The translations under genes were made by a program, and so were the position numbers. From Bacillus sp. AZ43 (lineage in GTDB: Bacteria > Actinomycetota > Actinomycetes > Mycobacteriales > Geodermatophilaceae): DNA of 64,000 nt. The stretch spans positions 1 to 64,000 of the forward strand of contig SPQJ01000019.1 in assembly GCA_004570425.1 (NCBI GenBank), written 5' to 3'. This document shows, in pieces, positions 37,700 through 47,069 of the stretch (the stretch's first letter is position 1; each line of letters begins with the position of its first letter). A model generated the notes under the pieces. The model had not been told where the DNA came from. It saw only the letters and a program-made list of their open reading frames with translations, and made no database searches.

Positions 37700-40468
37700 G
37701 TGCCCCGCATCCCGCTGCGCCGCCTCGCGGTGGTGCTGTCCGTCAGCGCCGTGGCCGTCGCCGGACTCGTGACTCCGGCGGGGGCTGCGCCGTCCGAGGG
37801 GGAGACCGGGTACGGCGGTGTGCGGAACATCCTCCCGCCGGGGCAGTCGGGCGGGATGACGCTGCCCGGCGCCGTCGGCGCCGTGCTCGGCGATCCCCTG
37901 GGCCGGCAGGCCGTCGACGGCCGGAACGCGCCGCGGAACTTCGCCGACCAGCTCGAGATGTACGACGCGCTGAACGCCGCCGACCTGGCGAGCCTCACCG
38001 ACGAGCAGCTCGGGGACTACTACAAGGACGCACCGCTCACCCTCTCCGACGAGGACGCGGTGCGCATCGAGCGGCCCCGAGACGGCGTGGTCATCCGCCG
38101 GGACGCCTTCGGGGTGCCCTACATCGAGGCCGAGACCCGCGAGCTCGCCGCCTGGGGCTCGGGCTACGCCGGTGTCCAGGACCGGATGTTCCTCATGGAC
38201 GTGCTCCGGCACGTCGGCGCGGGGCGGGCGTCGGAGTTCCTCGGTCCGAGCGCGGAGAACATCGCGATGGACCAGGAGCAGGTCCGCACCGCCTACTACA
38301 CCGAGGAGGAGGCCGCCGCCCAGGTCGAGGACGTCGCCGGCCGGTTCGGCGAGGAGGGCCAGGCACTCCTGCGCGCCACCGACGCCTTCCTCGAGGGCAT
38401 CAACGCCGGCCAGCGCGCGCTGTGCCCGGGGCTCGTCGTCGGCCCGCACTGCCCCGCCGAGTACGTCGCCCTCCAGAAGGTGCCGGAGGACTGGGACCGC
38501 GCCGACCTGGTCTACATCGCCTCGCTCGTCGGCGGCATCTTCGGCAAGGGCGGCGGCGCGGAGTACGCCAACGCCCGCTGGCTGCAGCAGCTCGAGGCAC
38601 GGTTCGGGCCCGAGGAGGGCCGCCGGATCTTCGACGACCTCCGCTCCGCGGACGACCCGCAGGCCCCGACGACGTCCTCGGAGCCCGCGCCGAACGGCGG
38701 CGGCACGCCGGTGGACCCGACCCTCCCCGGCGTGGCCCTGCCCGACCTCGACGGCCCCACGGCCCCCGGCACCGGCGCGGACGCCGGCGGGCACGACATC
38801 CCGCTGCCCTCGCTGGGCTCGCTGAAGGGCCGGCTGGACCCCGCGCCCATGCGGATCACCGGGCCGTTCGGCACCCTCGACCTCGGCCAGGTCGGCGACG
38901 GCATGAGCAACGCCGCCCTCGTGGCCGGGAAGCACACCGAGGACGGCCACCCGCGCGCCGTCTTCGGCCCGCAGACCAGCTACTACGCGCCGCAGCTGCT
39001 CACCGAGCAGGCCGTCGTCGCCCCCGGCGTCCGCGCCCGCGGCGTCTCCTTCGCCGGCACCCACCTGGTCGTCCAGCTCGGCCGCGGGGTCGACTACGCC
39101 TGGTCGGCGACCAGTGCCAATAGCGACAACGTCGACACCGTCGTCGTCCGGCTCTGCGATCCCTCCGGGGGGCCGGCCACCGTGGAGTCCGAGGGCTACC
39201 TGGACGACGGCAGGTGCGTGGCCATGGACCGCCGGGTGCACGAGCAGGTGGCCCTCCCGACCCTCGGAGGCGCGGGGGCGCCGCAGGTGCTGAAGTTCCT
39301 CGTGCTCCGCACCGAGCAGGGGATCGTGCAGCTGCGCACGACGGTCGACGGCGAGCCGGTGGGCGTCGTGCTGCAGCGCAGCACCTACCACCGCGAGCTG
39401 GACTCGGTCGTCGGCTTCGAGCGCCTCGGCAACCCCGAGCACACCCGGGACGCCGAGAGCTTCCAGGAGGCCGCGGCGGCCATCGACTACACGTTCAACT
39501 GGTTCTACGCCGACGACCGCGACATCGCGTACTACTCGTCGGGCCTGCTCCCGGTGCGCGCCGAGGGCACCGATCCGCACCTGCCCCGCTGGGCGGGCGA
39601 GGAGTACGACTGGCAGGGCTGGATGGACGCCGACGACCACCCGCAGCAGGTCGACCCGCCGTCGGGCTACCTGGTCAGCTGGAACAACAAGCCGGCGCCC
39701 GAGTGGGCCGCGGCCGACGACGGCTGGGGCTGGGGTCCGGTGCAGCGCAGCCTGGCGCTGTCCGACCGCATGGACGCGCTCGTCGGCGACGGCGGCGTGA
39801 CCACCGCGGACCTGGTGGCCGCCGTCCAGGACGCCGCGACCGTCGACCTCCGCGCCGTCGAGACGCTGCCGGCCCTCCTGGGGACGATCGGCGACGACCC
39901 GGCGCTCGCCGAGGCCACCGCGCTGCTGCGCGACTGGCAGGAGCGCGGTGCGCACCGGATCGACGCCGACCGCGACGGCTCCTACGACGACCAGGCGGCG
40001 ATCGCGCTCTTCGACGCCTGGTGGGAGTCGACCGCCGACGACGGCACGGTGACCTCGGTGGCGCACGAACTGCTCCGCGGCACCCTGGGCGATCTCGTCA
40101 CCGAGCTGCCGCAGCGGCTGGACGACCACCCGCGCCAGGGCGTGGGCTCCGCCTGGAACAACGTGGCCTGGTACGGCTACGTCGCCCGGGACCTCGGCGG
40201 CGACGAGGACGGCGTCTGGTCGCGGACGTACTGCGGCGGCGGCGACGGCGCGGCCTGCGCCGACGACCTGCGGGCGTCCCTGCGGACGACGGTCGACCGG
40301 GTGCTCGCCGAGCAGGGCGTCGCGTCGGTGAGCGAGCTGACCTACGACAAGCACCAGGACGACATCAGGTCCACGGCCACCGGTGTGATCGGGGTGCGCG
40401 ACATCGACTGGCAGAACCGCCCGACCTTCCAGCAGGTGGTGAGCTACAGCGGACACCGGCCCCGCTGA
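37700..40468 (+). CDS. secreted penicillin acylase family amidohydrolase
   Basis: A 922-residue exported Ntn-hydrolase precursor. A signal peptide (basic start, hydrophobic VVLSVSAVAVAGLV, AGAAPS cleavage) is followed by the alpha-chain region with RDAFGVPYIEAET. A Pro/Gly-rich linker then leads to Ser403 in GDGMSNAALVAGKHT, the likely autocatalytic cleavage site and nucleophile. The motif reads SNAA instead of the more usual SNNW. Relatives cleave amides such as penicillins or acyl-homoserine lactones; the true substrate is unknown. GGAGG precedes GTG 37700. Confidence 0.88.
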   Translation: MPRIPLRRLAVVLSVSAVAVAGLVTPAGAAPSEGETGYGGVRNILPPGQSGGMTLPGAVGAVLGDPLGRQAVDGRNAPRNFADQLEMYDALNAADLASLTDEQLGDYYKDAPLTLSDEDAVRIERPRDGVVIRRDAFGVPYIEAETRELAAWGSGYAGVQDRMFLMDVLRHVGAGRASEFLGPSAENIAMDQEQVRTAYYTEEEAAAQVEDVAGRFGEEGQALLRATDAFLEGINAGQRALCPGLVVGPHCPAEYVALQKVPEDWDRADLVYIASLVGGIFGKGGGAEYANARWLQQLEARFGPEEGRRIFDDLRSADDPQAPTTSSEPAPNGGGTPVDPTLPGVALPDLDGPTAPGTGADAGGHDIPLPSLGSLKGRLDPAPMRITGPFGTLDLGQVGDGMSNAALVAGKHTEDGHPRAVFGPQTSYYAPQLLTEQAVVAPGVRARGVSFAGTHLVVQLGRGVDYAWSATSANSDNVDTVVVRLCDPSGGPATVESEGYLDDGRCVAMDRRVHEQVALPTLGGAGAPQVLKFLVLRTEQGIVQLRTTVDGEPVGVVLQRSTYHRELDSVVGFERLGNPEHTRDAESFQEAAAAIDYTFNWFYADDRDIAYYSSGLLPVRAEGTDPHLPRWAGEEYDWQGWMDADDHPQQVDPPSGYLVSWNNKPAPEWAAADDGWGWGPVQRSLALSDRMDALVGDGGVTTADLVAAVQDAATVDLRAVETLPALLGTIGDDPALAEATALLRDWQERGAHRIDADRDGSYDDQAAIALFDAWWESTADDGTVTSVAHELLRGTLGDLVTELPQRLDDHPRQGVGSAWNNVAWYGYVARDLGGDEDGVWSRTYCGGGDGAACADDLRASLRTTVDRVLAEQGVASVSELTYDKHQDDIRSTATGVIGVRDIDWQNRPTFQQVVSYSGHRPR

Positions 40469-40492
40469 CCTGCGCGGCGGCGCGGTGGGATC

Positions 40493-41464
40493 ATGTCTCC
40501 CATGCAGCCCACCCGTCCCGGACGCCCCGACCCTCGGGCCGCGGCGCAGCAGGCGCAGCTGGCGGCCGCCATGTCCGGCGCCGTCGACCTCGCCGCCGTG
40601 AAGGCCCGCTCCGACGCCGCCGCGCGCGCCGCGGCGGCACCGCCCCCGAGCGCCACCGCGCCCGGCGGGGCGCCGGGCTCGGCCGTCGTCGACGTCACCG
40701 AGGCCACCTTCCAGGCCGAGGTCCTCGACCGCTCCTTCCAGGTGCCGGTCGTCCTCGACCTGTGGGCCGAGTGGTGCGGCCCGTGCAAGCAGCTGTCCCC
40801 GGTGCTCGAGCGGCTCGCCGCCGAGGGTGGTGGCAGCTGGGTGCTGGCCAAGGTCGATGTCGAGGCGAACCCCGCGCTGGCCCAGGGCCTGCGGGTGCAG
40901 GGCATCCCGGCGGTCAAGGCGGTGTGGCAGGGACAGCTGGTCGCCGAGTTCACCGGGGCGATCCCGGAGGAGCAGGCCCGGCAGTTCGTGGACGAGCTGG
41001 TGCGCGCGACGACCGGCGGGGCGGTGCCCGGTGCCGCCGCGGCCGAGGCGCCCGAGGACCCGCGGCTCGACGCCGCCGAGGCGGCGCTGGAGCGGGGCGA
41101 CCTGGCCGCGGCGGAGGCGGCCTACCGGTCGATCCTCGACGCCGAGCCCGACCACCCCGAGGCCGGGCTGGCCCTCCGGCAGGTCCAGCTCTTCCGCCGG
41201 GCCGAGGAGGCCGGGCCGGACGCGCTGGCGAAGGCCGACGCCGCGCCCGACGACGTCGAGGCGCAGACCCGCGCCGCTGACTTCCTGCTGGGCACCGGGA
41301 ACATCGAGGCGGCCTTCGACCGGCTGCTCGACGTCGTCCGGCGCACCTCCGGCGAGGACCGCGACCGCGCCCGCACGCACCTCGTGGAGCTGTTCGCCGT
41401 GGTCGGCGACGAGGACCCCCGCGTCGGTACCGCCCGCCGTCAGCTGATGGCCGCGTTGTTCTGA
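40493..41464 (+). CDS. thioredoxin-domain protein with C-terminal TPR-like region (Rv1324/YbbN type)
   Basis: A 323-residue protein. After an Ala/Pro-rich lead, a thioredoxin domain carries WAEWCGPCK (Cys95 and Cys98), then helices with TPR character (AALERGDLAAAEAAYRSILDAEPDHPEAG) as in YbbN/CnoX co-chaperones. Both active-site cysteines are present, so redox activity is possible. No signal peptide is evident. A second ATG at 40502 could also be used. It occupies the place of Rv1324, upstream of the glycogen genes. Confidence 0.88.
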   Translation: MSPMQPTRPGRPDPRAAAQQAQLAAAMSGAVDLAAVKARSDAAARAAAAPPPSATAPGGAPGSAVVDVTEATFQAEVLDRSFQVPVVLDLWAEWCGPCKQLSPVLERLAAEGGGSWVLAKVDVEANPALAQGLRVQGIPAVKAVWQGQLVAEFTGAIPEEQARQFVDELVRATTGGAVPGAAAAEAPEDPRLDAAEAALERGDLAAAEAAYRSILDAEPDHPEAGLALRQVQLFRRAEEAGPDALAKADAAPDDVEAQTRAADFLLGTGNIEAAFDRLLDVVRRTSGEDRDRARTHLVELFAVVGDEDPRVGTARRQLMAALF

Positions 41465-41468
41465 GCGG

Positions 41469-42854
41469 TCAGGCCCCGACGTCGCAGGCGTCGAGGCCCT
41501 CCTCGAACCCGTTGCGGAAGAGGTCGACCAGCTCGAACCCCGAGAGCTCGGCGGTGGGGAGCACGGTCGCCGACCGGCCGTAGGTGAGCAGGAACTGCAC
41601 GCTCTCGTCGAGGTCGCCCGGCGAGATGGTCAGCCCGGCCTGCCCGTTGTAGACCTTGGCGGCGTACCAGCCGGTGAGGCAGACCGCCGAGCGGATGCCC
41701 GCCGGGTCCTCGTCGGAGAGGCCGAGCTCGTCGCGGACGGCCTGCGCGTACGGGATGGCGACGGCGGTGACCACCGCGAAGTCGCCGATGTCGGCGTAGG
41801 CGGGCTGGGCGAGGTCGGCCTGGTCGAAGGCCACCAGCTGCTCGTCCGCGCAGTGCACGAGGTCGAGGTCGGGGTCGTCGGCGCAGGCCGGGGCCCGCCG
41901 GTCGAAGGGCTCGACCGACGGCGCGGTGAAGTCCTCGCGGAACACCTCGCGGAACGCCTGCTCCCACACCTGCGCGAGCGACGGCTCGAGCGCCTGGACG
42001 ACGAAGCCGTACTCCGCGTTGCCCCGGGCGGCGAAGTCCCGGTCGTCCACGAACTCGCCCTGGGTGAAGACGCGCTCGGGGCCGAAGTCGTCGCGGCAGG
42101 CCTCGGGGCCGTCGTCGAAGCCGTCCTGGAACGCCGACACGCGGTCGAAGTAGGAGCCGTGCGCCGACTCCTCCGCCGAGCTCGTGCCCACCGGGTCGCG
42201 CAGCAGGAAGTAGCCGCGGAGCAGGTCGTCGAGGTCGGGCTCGTCGAGGCTGGAGCGGGCGGCCTCGCCGTCGGCCACCCACCGGGTCCAGCTGCCGGCC
42301 AGGCAGTCGGCCTGCGTCTCGGTGGCGATCGACGTCCGGGGCAGCCCGACCCGCGCCTGCACGGCGTGGCCGAACTCGTGCGCCATGACCAGGGCGGGGA
42401 GGAACGCGCCGTAGTTCTCGCCGAGCTCGCCGAGGAACGCCCGGTCGTAGCTGATGGAGTCCGCGTTCGGGGTGTCCGGTGACTGGCAGTAGAACGCGTT
42501 GTTCTCGACCTGGCGGGGGTCGGAGCCGCAGCCGATGCCGTCGGGGTACGCCGCCGGGTCGACGTCCCCGGGGTCGACGCTGAAGTAGCCGCCCGCCAGG
42601 GGCTCGAACTCCCCGCCGAAGACGTCCGGGAACGTGTCGGTCCAGTACTCCTCGAGGTCGGCGAGCGCGTCCGCGGCCAGCCGGTCCACCGGGCCACCGT
42701 CGGCCCCCACGACGGTGACCGGGCCCCCGGTGTCCCGGGGGCGCGACGGCTCGGAGCGCGGCCCGTCGACGACGATCGTCGCGCACCCGGTCAGCCAGAG
42801 GACGGAGACCGCCAGGAGGGCGGGCAGCGCACGACCCGGGCGCGAGACAGCCAT
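41469..42854 (-). CDS. zinc metallopeptidase lipoprotein (YpfJ-like), copy 1
   Basis: A 461-residue lipoprotein with lipobox LTGC and an extracellular neutral zinc peptidase domain. The zinc motif is HEFGH (MAHEFGHAVQAR) with the downstream acidic motif ETQADCLAG supplying the third ligand. Several paired cysteines suggest disulfides. ATG 42854 starts the signal peptide; TTG 42887 upstream is unlikely. It has a paralog immediately upstream (42891-44285), with matching segments such as AHGSYFDRVSAF. Convergent with the thioredoxin gene. Confidence 0.85.
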   Translation of the reverse strand: MAVSRPGRALPALLAVSVLWLTGCATIVVDGPRSEPSRPRDTGGPVTVVGADGGPVDRLAADALADLEEYWTDTFPDVFGGEFEPLAGGYFSVDPGDVDPAAYPDGIGCGSDPRQVENNAFYCQSPDTPNADSISYDRAFLGELGENYGAFLPALVMAHEFGHAVQARVGLPRTSIATETQADCLAGSWTRWVADGEAARSSLDEPDLDDLLRGYFLLRDPVGTSSAEESAHGSYFDRVSAFQDGFDDGPEACRDDFGPERVFTQGEFVDDRDFAARGNAEYGFVVQALEPSLAQVWEQAFREVFREDFTAPSVEPFDRRAPACADDPDLDLVHCADEQLVAFDQADLAQPAYADIGDFAVVTAVAIPYAQAVRDELGLSDEDPAGIRSAVCLTGWYAAKVYNGQAGLTISPGDLDESVQFLLTYGRSATVLPTAELSGFELVDLFRNGFEEGLDACDVGA

Positions 42855-42890
42855 GGGCGGTGCATCGGCGTTCCCGGGCCGGTGCAAACG

Positions 42891-44285
42891 TCACCGCTCG
42901 AGGTCGCAGGCCTCCCCGCCCTCGAGGAAGCCGGCCCGGAACGCCCCGACGAGCTCGAAGCCCGAGGCGTCCACGTTCGGGAACACCTCGGGGTCCACGC
43001 CGTAGGTCAGGAGGAACTGCACGGCCTCGTCGATGTCGCCCGGGCTGATGGCCGCGCCCGGGAGGATGTCGCCGAACTCGCGGTTGTACCACTGGGCCTC
43101 GTACCAGCCGGTCAGGCAGACGGCCGAGCGGGTGGCCGCGCCGTCGTCGGTCGACAGGCCCGCCTGCTCGCGGACGGCGAGCGAGTACGGCAGCGCGATG
43201 GCCGTCGCGAGGGCGAAGTCGCCGATCTCGTCGTACGCCGGCGTCGCGAGGTCCGACTCGTCGAGGTAGACGGTGTTGTCCTCCGCGCAGTAGCCGAGAT
43301 CGCGGTCGTCCAGCCCGTCGCAGTCGGGCGCGTCGCCCTGGAAGCCCTCCACGACCGGGGGGTCGAACTCGTCGCCGAACGCGGCCGGGAACACCTCGCC
43401 CCAGAAGTCCGGCAGGCTGGTGTCGATCAGGGAGACGAGCTCGTCGAACGAGGCGTCGCCCTGGGACGCGGCGTCCAGCGGATCCTCGAACGCCGCGGCG
43501 GTGAACAACCGGTCGGGGCCGAAGTCGTCGCGGCAGGACGCCATGCCGCCGTCGAACCCCTCGTAGAAGGCCGAGACCCGGTCGAAGTAGGAGCCGTGGG
43601 CCTGGGTGTCGTCGGGATCGCTGCCGACGTCGTCGCGCAGCAGCAGGAACCCGCGGACGACGTCGTCCAGCTCGGGCCGGCGGATGGACACGTGCTCGGC
43701 CTCGCCCGCGGCGACCCACGCCGTCCAGGCGCCGGCCAGGCAGTCGGCCTGCGTCTCGTCGAGGATCGCGCGCTCGGCGAACCCGAACCGGGCCTGCATC
43801 GCGTGGCCGAACTCGTGCGCCATGACCACCGGCACGAGGAAGCGGCCGTACTCGTCGGCGAGCTCCTCCAGCAGCGCCCGGTCGAACGCGATGACGTCGC
43901 ACTCCGGGTCGTAGAACGCGTTGTCGGCCACCTCCTCCGGCGGCGTGGGCGAGCCCGCGCAGCCGATGCCGGTGTCCTCGGGGTACGCGCTCGGGTCGAG
44001 GTCCAGGGAGTCGACCGAGAAGAACCCGCCCTGCAGGGGCTCGTACTCGTCGTCGAAGTACTCGGGGTAGGCCTCGGCCCAGAAGGCGTCGAGGTCGGCC
44101 AGCGCGTTGCGGGCGAACCGGTCGATCGGCTCGTCGCCGGCCCCGGTGACCGGGAACTCGTCGGCCGGCACGTCGACGGGTCCGCCGGTCCCGGGGGAGG
44201 CCTGGCCCGCCACCACATCGGTGCTGCAGCCGGCGAGCAGGAGGGCGGTGACGACGACGGGGACGGCGCGGCGCAGCACCGTCAC
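42891..44285 (-). CDS. zinc metallopeptidase lipoprotein (YpfJ-like), copy 2
   Basis: A 464-residue paralog of the downstream gene with the same layout: lipobox LLAGC, HEFGH (MAHEFGHAMQAR), ETQADCLAG, AHGSYFDRVSAF and the C-terminal SAVCLTGWYEAQW. The two genes are 36 bases apart and arose by tandem duplication, though the surface segments between the motifs have diverged. GTG 44285 is chosen as the start of the signal peptide. The protein targets are unknown. Confidence 0.85.
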   Translation of the reverse strand: MTVLRRAVPVVVTALLLAGCSTDVVAGQASPGTGGPVDVPADEFPVTGAGDEPIDRFARNALADLDAFWAEAYPEYFDDEYEPLQGGFFSVDSLDLDPSAYPEDTGIGCAGSPTPPEEVADNAFYDPECDVIAFDRALLEELADEYGRFLVPVVMAHEFGHAMQARFGFAERAILDETQADCLAGAWTAWVAAGEAEHVSIRRPELDDVVRGFLLLRDDVGSDPDDTQAHGSYFDRVSAFYEGFDGGMASCRDDFGPDRLFTAAAFEDPLDAASQGDASFDELVSLIDTSLPDFWGEVFPAAFGDEFDPPVVEGFQGDAPDCDGLDDRDLGYCAEDNTVYLDESDLATPAYDEIGDFALATAIALPYSLAVREQAGLSTDDGAATRSAVCLTGWYEAQWYNREFGDILPGAAISPGDIDEAVQFLLTYGVDPEVFPNVDASGFELVGAFRAGFLEGGEACDLER

Positions 44286-44296
44286 AGGATGCCCGT

Positions 44297-44322
44297 TCGA
44301 GGGCCCCCGCGGGGGCCCTCGA
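44297..44322 (-). terminator. palindromic hairpin after glgB
   Basis: A 26-base perfect palindrome (13 + 13) lies five bases after the glgB stop on the minus strand and just before the lipoprotein gene. It should end the glgE-treS-mak-glgB transcript. Confidence 0.75.
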
Positions 44323-44326
44323 CGCA

Positions 44327-47020
44327 TCAGCCCTCGTGCACCAGCCAGACGGTGCCCAGCGGGGGAGCGGCGACGGTCGCCGAGTAGGGCAGGCCGTGCC
44401 ACGGCTCCTCGACGGCCTCCACGCCGCCGAGGTTGCCCACGCCGGACCCGCCGTAGCCCTCGGCGTCGGTGTTGAGCACCTCGCGCCACTGGCCGCCGCG
44501 CGGGAGCCCGATCCGGTAGCCGTGGTGCGGCGCGCCGGAGAAGTTCACCACGCAGGCCAGGGCCGAGCCGGCGCCGTCGTCCGCGGGCTCGGCGCCCTCC
44601 TTGACGGGCTTGCCGTACCGCAGGAACGACAGGACGTTGCCGCCCGCGTCGTTGGCGTCGATCCACTGGAAACCCGACGGGTCGACGTCGAGCGACCACA
44701 GCGCGTCCAGCTCCTTGTAGCGGCTGTTGAGGTCGGTGACCAGCTGCAGGACGCCGCGGTGCGCCGGGTCGTCGAGGTGCCACCAGTCCAGCGAGCGGCT
44801 CTCCGCCCACTCGGAGTCCTGGGCGAACTCCGAGCCCATGAACAGCAGCTGCTTGCCCGGGTGCGCCCACATGTAGGCGAGGTAGGCGCGCAGGTTGGCC
44901 AGCTGCTGCCAGCGGTCGCCGGGCATCTTCCGCAGCATCGAGCCCTTGCCGTACACGACCTCGTCGTGGCTGATCGGCAGCACGTAGTTCTCGGAGTAGG
45001 CGTACATCATCGAGAACGTCAGCTGGCCGTGGTGGTAGCTGCGGTAGACCGGCTCGCGCTCGACGTAGGCCAGCGAGTCGTGCATCCAGCCCATGTTCCA
45101 CTTGAAGCCGAAGCCCAGGCCGCCGAGGTGCGTCGGGCGGGTGACGCCCGGCCACGCCGTCGACTCCTCGGCGATCGTGACGACGCCGGGCACCTCGCGG
45201 TAGACGGTCGCGTTCATCTCCTGCAGGAACGCCACCGCCTCGAGGTTCTCCCGCCCGCCGTACTGGTTGGGCAGCCACTCCGAGCGCGAGTAGTCCAGGT
45301 AGAGCATGGAGGCGACGGCGTCGACGCGGATGCCGTCGACGTGGAACTCCTTGGCCCAGTACAGGGCGTTGGCCACGAGGAAGTTCCGCACCTCGGAACG
45401 CCCGAAGTCGAAGACGTAGGTGCCCCAGTCCAGCTGCTCGCCGCGGCGCGGGTCGCCGTGCTCGTAGAGCGGCGTGCCGTCGAAGCGGGCCAGGGCCCAC
45501 TCGTCCTTGGGGAAGTGGGCGGGCACCCAGTCGACGATGACGCCGATGCCTGCCTGGTGGGCGCGGTCGATCAGGTAGCGGAGGTCGTCGGGGCTGCCGA
45601 AGCGGGAGGTCGGCGCGTAGTAGGAGGTGACCTGGTAGCCCCAGGACCCGCCGAAGGGGTGCTCGGCCAGGGGCATGAACTCGATGTGGGTGAAACCCGC
45701 GGCGGCGACGTAGTCGACGAGCTCGTCGGCCAGCTCCCGGTAGGAGAGCCCCTGCCGCCACGAGCCCGCGTGCACCTCGTAGACGCTCATCGGACGCTCG
45801 TGCCAGCCGCCCGCGGCGCGCTCGGCCAGCCAGGCCTCGTCGTTCCACTCGTAGGCCGACTCCGTGACGACCGACGCGTTCAGCGGCGGCACCTCGGTGG
45901 CGAACGCGAGCGGGTCGGACTTCTCCCGCCAGGTGCCGTCGGCGCCCAGCACGTGGTAGCGGTAGCGGCTGCCGACCTGCACGCCGGGGACGAAGATCTC
46001 CCAGACGCCGGAGGAGCCGAGCGACCGCATCGGGTAGGCGCGCGCCTCCCAGTAGTCGAAGTCGCCGGTGACCTTGACGCCGCGGGCGTTGGGCGCCCAC
46101 ACGGCGAAGGAGACGCCCTCGACGGTGCCGCGCGGGGTGTCGTAGCGGCGGACGTGCGCGCCGAGGACCTCCCAGAGCCGCTCGTGCCGGCCCTCGCGGA
46201 TGAGGTGCTCGTCCAGGGGGCCGAGCGTCGGGAGCCAGCGGTACGGGTCGTCGACGGTGTGCGTGGTCGTGCCGCCCTGCCCGTCGGGGTAGACGACCTC
46301 GATGCGGTAGTCGCCCGGCTGCCGGGGGAGCGAGGCCTCGTGGATGCCGCCGTCGTGCAGGCGGGTGGTCTCGTACCGGGTGCCGTCCTCGTCGACGACG
46401 GCGACCGAGACGGCGTCGGGCCGCAGGGTGCGCACCACCCAGCCGTCGCCCGACTCGTGCGCGCCGAGGATGCCGTGCGGGTCGTGCGACCAGCCCTCGA
46501 CGATGGCGCGCAGCTCCTCCTCGGTCACCTGCCGCGTGGTGGCCGCCTGCGGGTCGTTGGATCCGTCCTCCGGGGCCGCCGCGGAGACCGCGGCCTGCGG
46601 CGCCGACGCCTGCGACGTCTCCGGTGCCTGCGGCTCGTTCGGCTCCGCCGGGTCGGGGGAGGGCGCGACCGGCTGGCCGGCCGGGGCCCCGGTGCCGTCG
46701 CCCGGTTCGGCGATCGGCGCCGGCGCGACCACCGGGTTGGCGGTCACCGGGCTCTCCTCGGAGCCCGGCTCCGGCGTCACCGTGGAGACCGCCTTCCTGG
46801 CGGGTGCCTTCTTCGCCGCGGCCCGCTTCGCCGGTGCCTTCTTGGCGGGCGCCTTCTTCGCGGGTGCCTTCTTGGCCGCCGCCCGCTTGGCGCTCGTGCG
46901 CGGCGGGTCGGCGTTCACGACCGGCTCGGCCTCGGCCGCCTCCGCTGCGGCGACCTTCTCCTCGACGGCGCGCTGCAGGTCGTCCTTGTCGGCCACGGGG
47001 CCGTTCTCGTCGCTCGTCAT
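44327..47020 (-). CDS. glgB: 1,4-alpha-glucan branching enzyme with histone-like N-terminal extension
   Basis: GlgB (897 residues) adds alpha-1,6 branches to the glucan made by GlgE. From about residue 165 it follows the normal plan: N-terminal beta domain, GH13 barrel with nucleophile Asp567 (GIRVDAVAS), the acid/base Glu in IAEESTAW, and HDE in ISHDEVVYG, then a C-terminal beta domain. The first 165 residues are extra: an acidic start, a run of Ala/Lys/Pro repeats (residues 43-78), and a Pro/Ala/Glu linker. The ATG is the first in frame. It is last in the glgE-treS-mak-glgB unit. Confidence 0.96.
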   Translation of the reverse strand: MTSDENGPVADKDDLQRAVEEKVAAAEAAEAEPVVNADPPRTSAKRAAAKKAPAKKAPAKKAPAKRAAAKKAPARKAVSTVTPEPGSEESPVTANPVVAPAPIAEPGDGTGAPAGQPVAPSPDPAEPNEPQAPETSQASAPQAAVSAAAPEDGSNDPQAATTRQVTEEELRAIVEGWSHDPHGILGAHESGDGWVVRTLRPDAVSVAVVDEDGTRYETTRLHDGGIHEASLPRQPGDYRIEVVYPDGQGGTTTHTVDDPYRWLPTLGPLDEHLIREGRHERLWEVLGAHVRRYDTPRGTVEGVSFAVWAPNARGVKVTGDFDYWEARAYPMRSLGSSGVWEIFVPGVQVGSRYRYHVLGADGTWREKSDPLAFATEVPPLNASVVTESAYEWNDEAWLAERAAGGWHERPMSVYEVHAGSWRQGLSYRELADELVDYVAAAGFTHIEFMPLAEHPFGGSWGYQVTSYYAPTSRFGSPDDLRYLIDRAHQAGIGVIVDWVPAHFPKDEWALARFDGTPLYEHGDPRRGEQLDWGTYVFDFGRSEVRNFLVANALYWAKEFHVDGIRVDAVASMLYLDYSRSEWLPNQYGGRENLEAVAFLQEMNATVYREVPGVVTIAEESTAWPGVTRPTHLGGLGFGFKWNMGWMHDSLAYVEREPVYRSYHHGQLTFSMMYAYSENYVLPISHDEVVYGKGSMLRKMPGDRWQQLANLRAYLAYMWAHPGKQLLFMGSEFAQDSEWAESRSLDWWHLDDPAHRGVLQLVTDLNSRYKELDALWSLDVDPSGFQWIDANDAGGNVLSFLRYGKPVKEGAEPADDGAGSALACVVNFSGAPHHGYRIGLPRGGQWREVLNTDAEGYGGSGVGNLGGVEAVEEPWHGLPYSATVAAPPLGTVWLVHEG
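46787..46894 (-). repeat. AKKAP-type repeats encoded in glgB
   Basis: Residues 43-78 of GlgB contain repeated AKKAP and AAKK units resembling the lysine-rich tails of histone H1 and of actinobacterial HupB. The DNA shows matching short tandem repeats of a five-codon unit. Confidence 0.8.
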
Positions 47021-47069
47021 CGTCTCGCCGTCCTCTTCCGTGCTCGGGTTGCGTGCCGGTCCCGGCGGG

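Noticed and set aside
46780-46900. CRISPR-like direct repeats
   Set aside because: They are in-frame codons for the AKKAP repeats of GlgB, with no uniform spacers and no cas genes.
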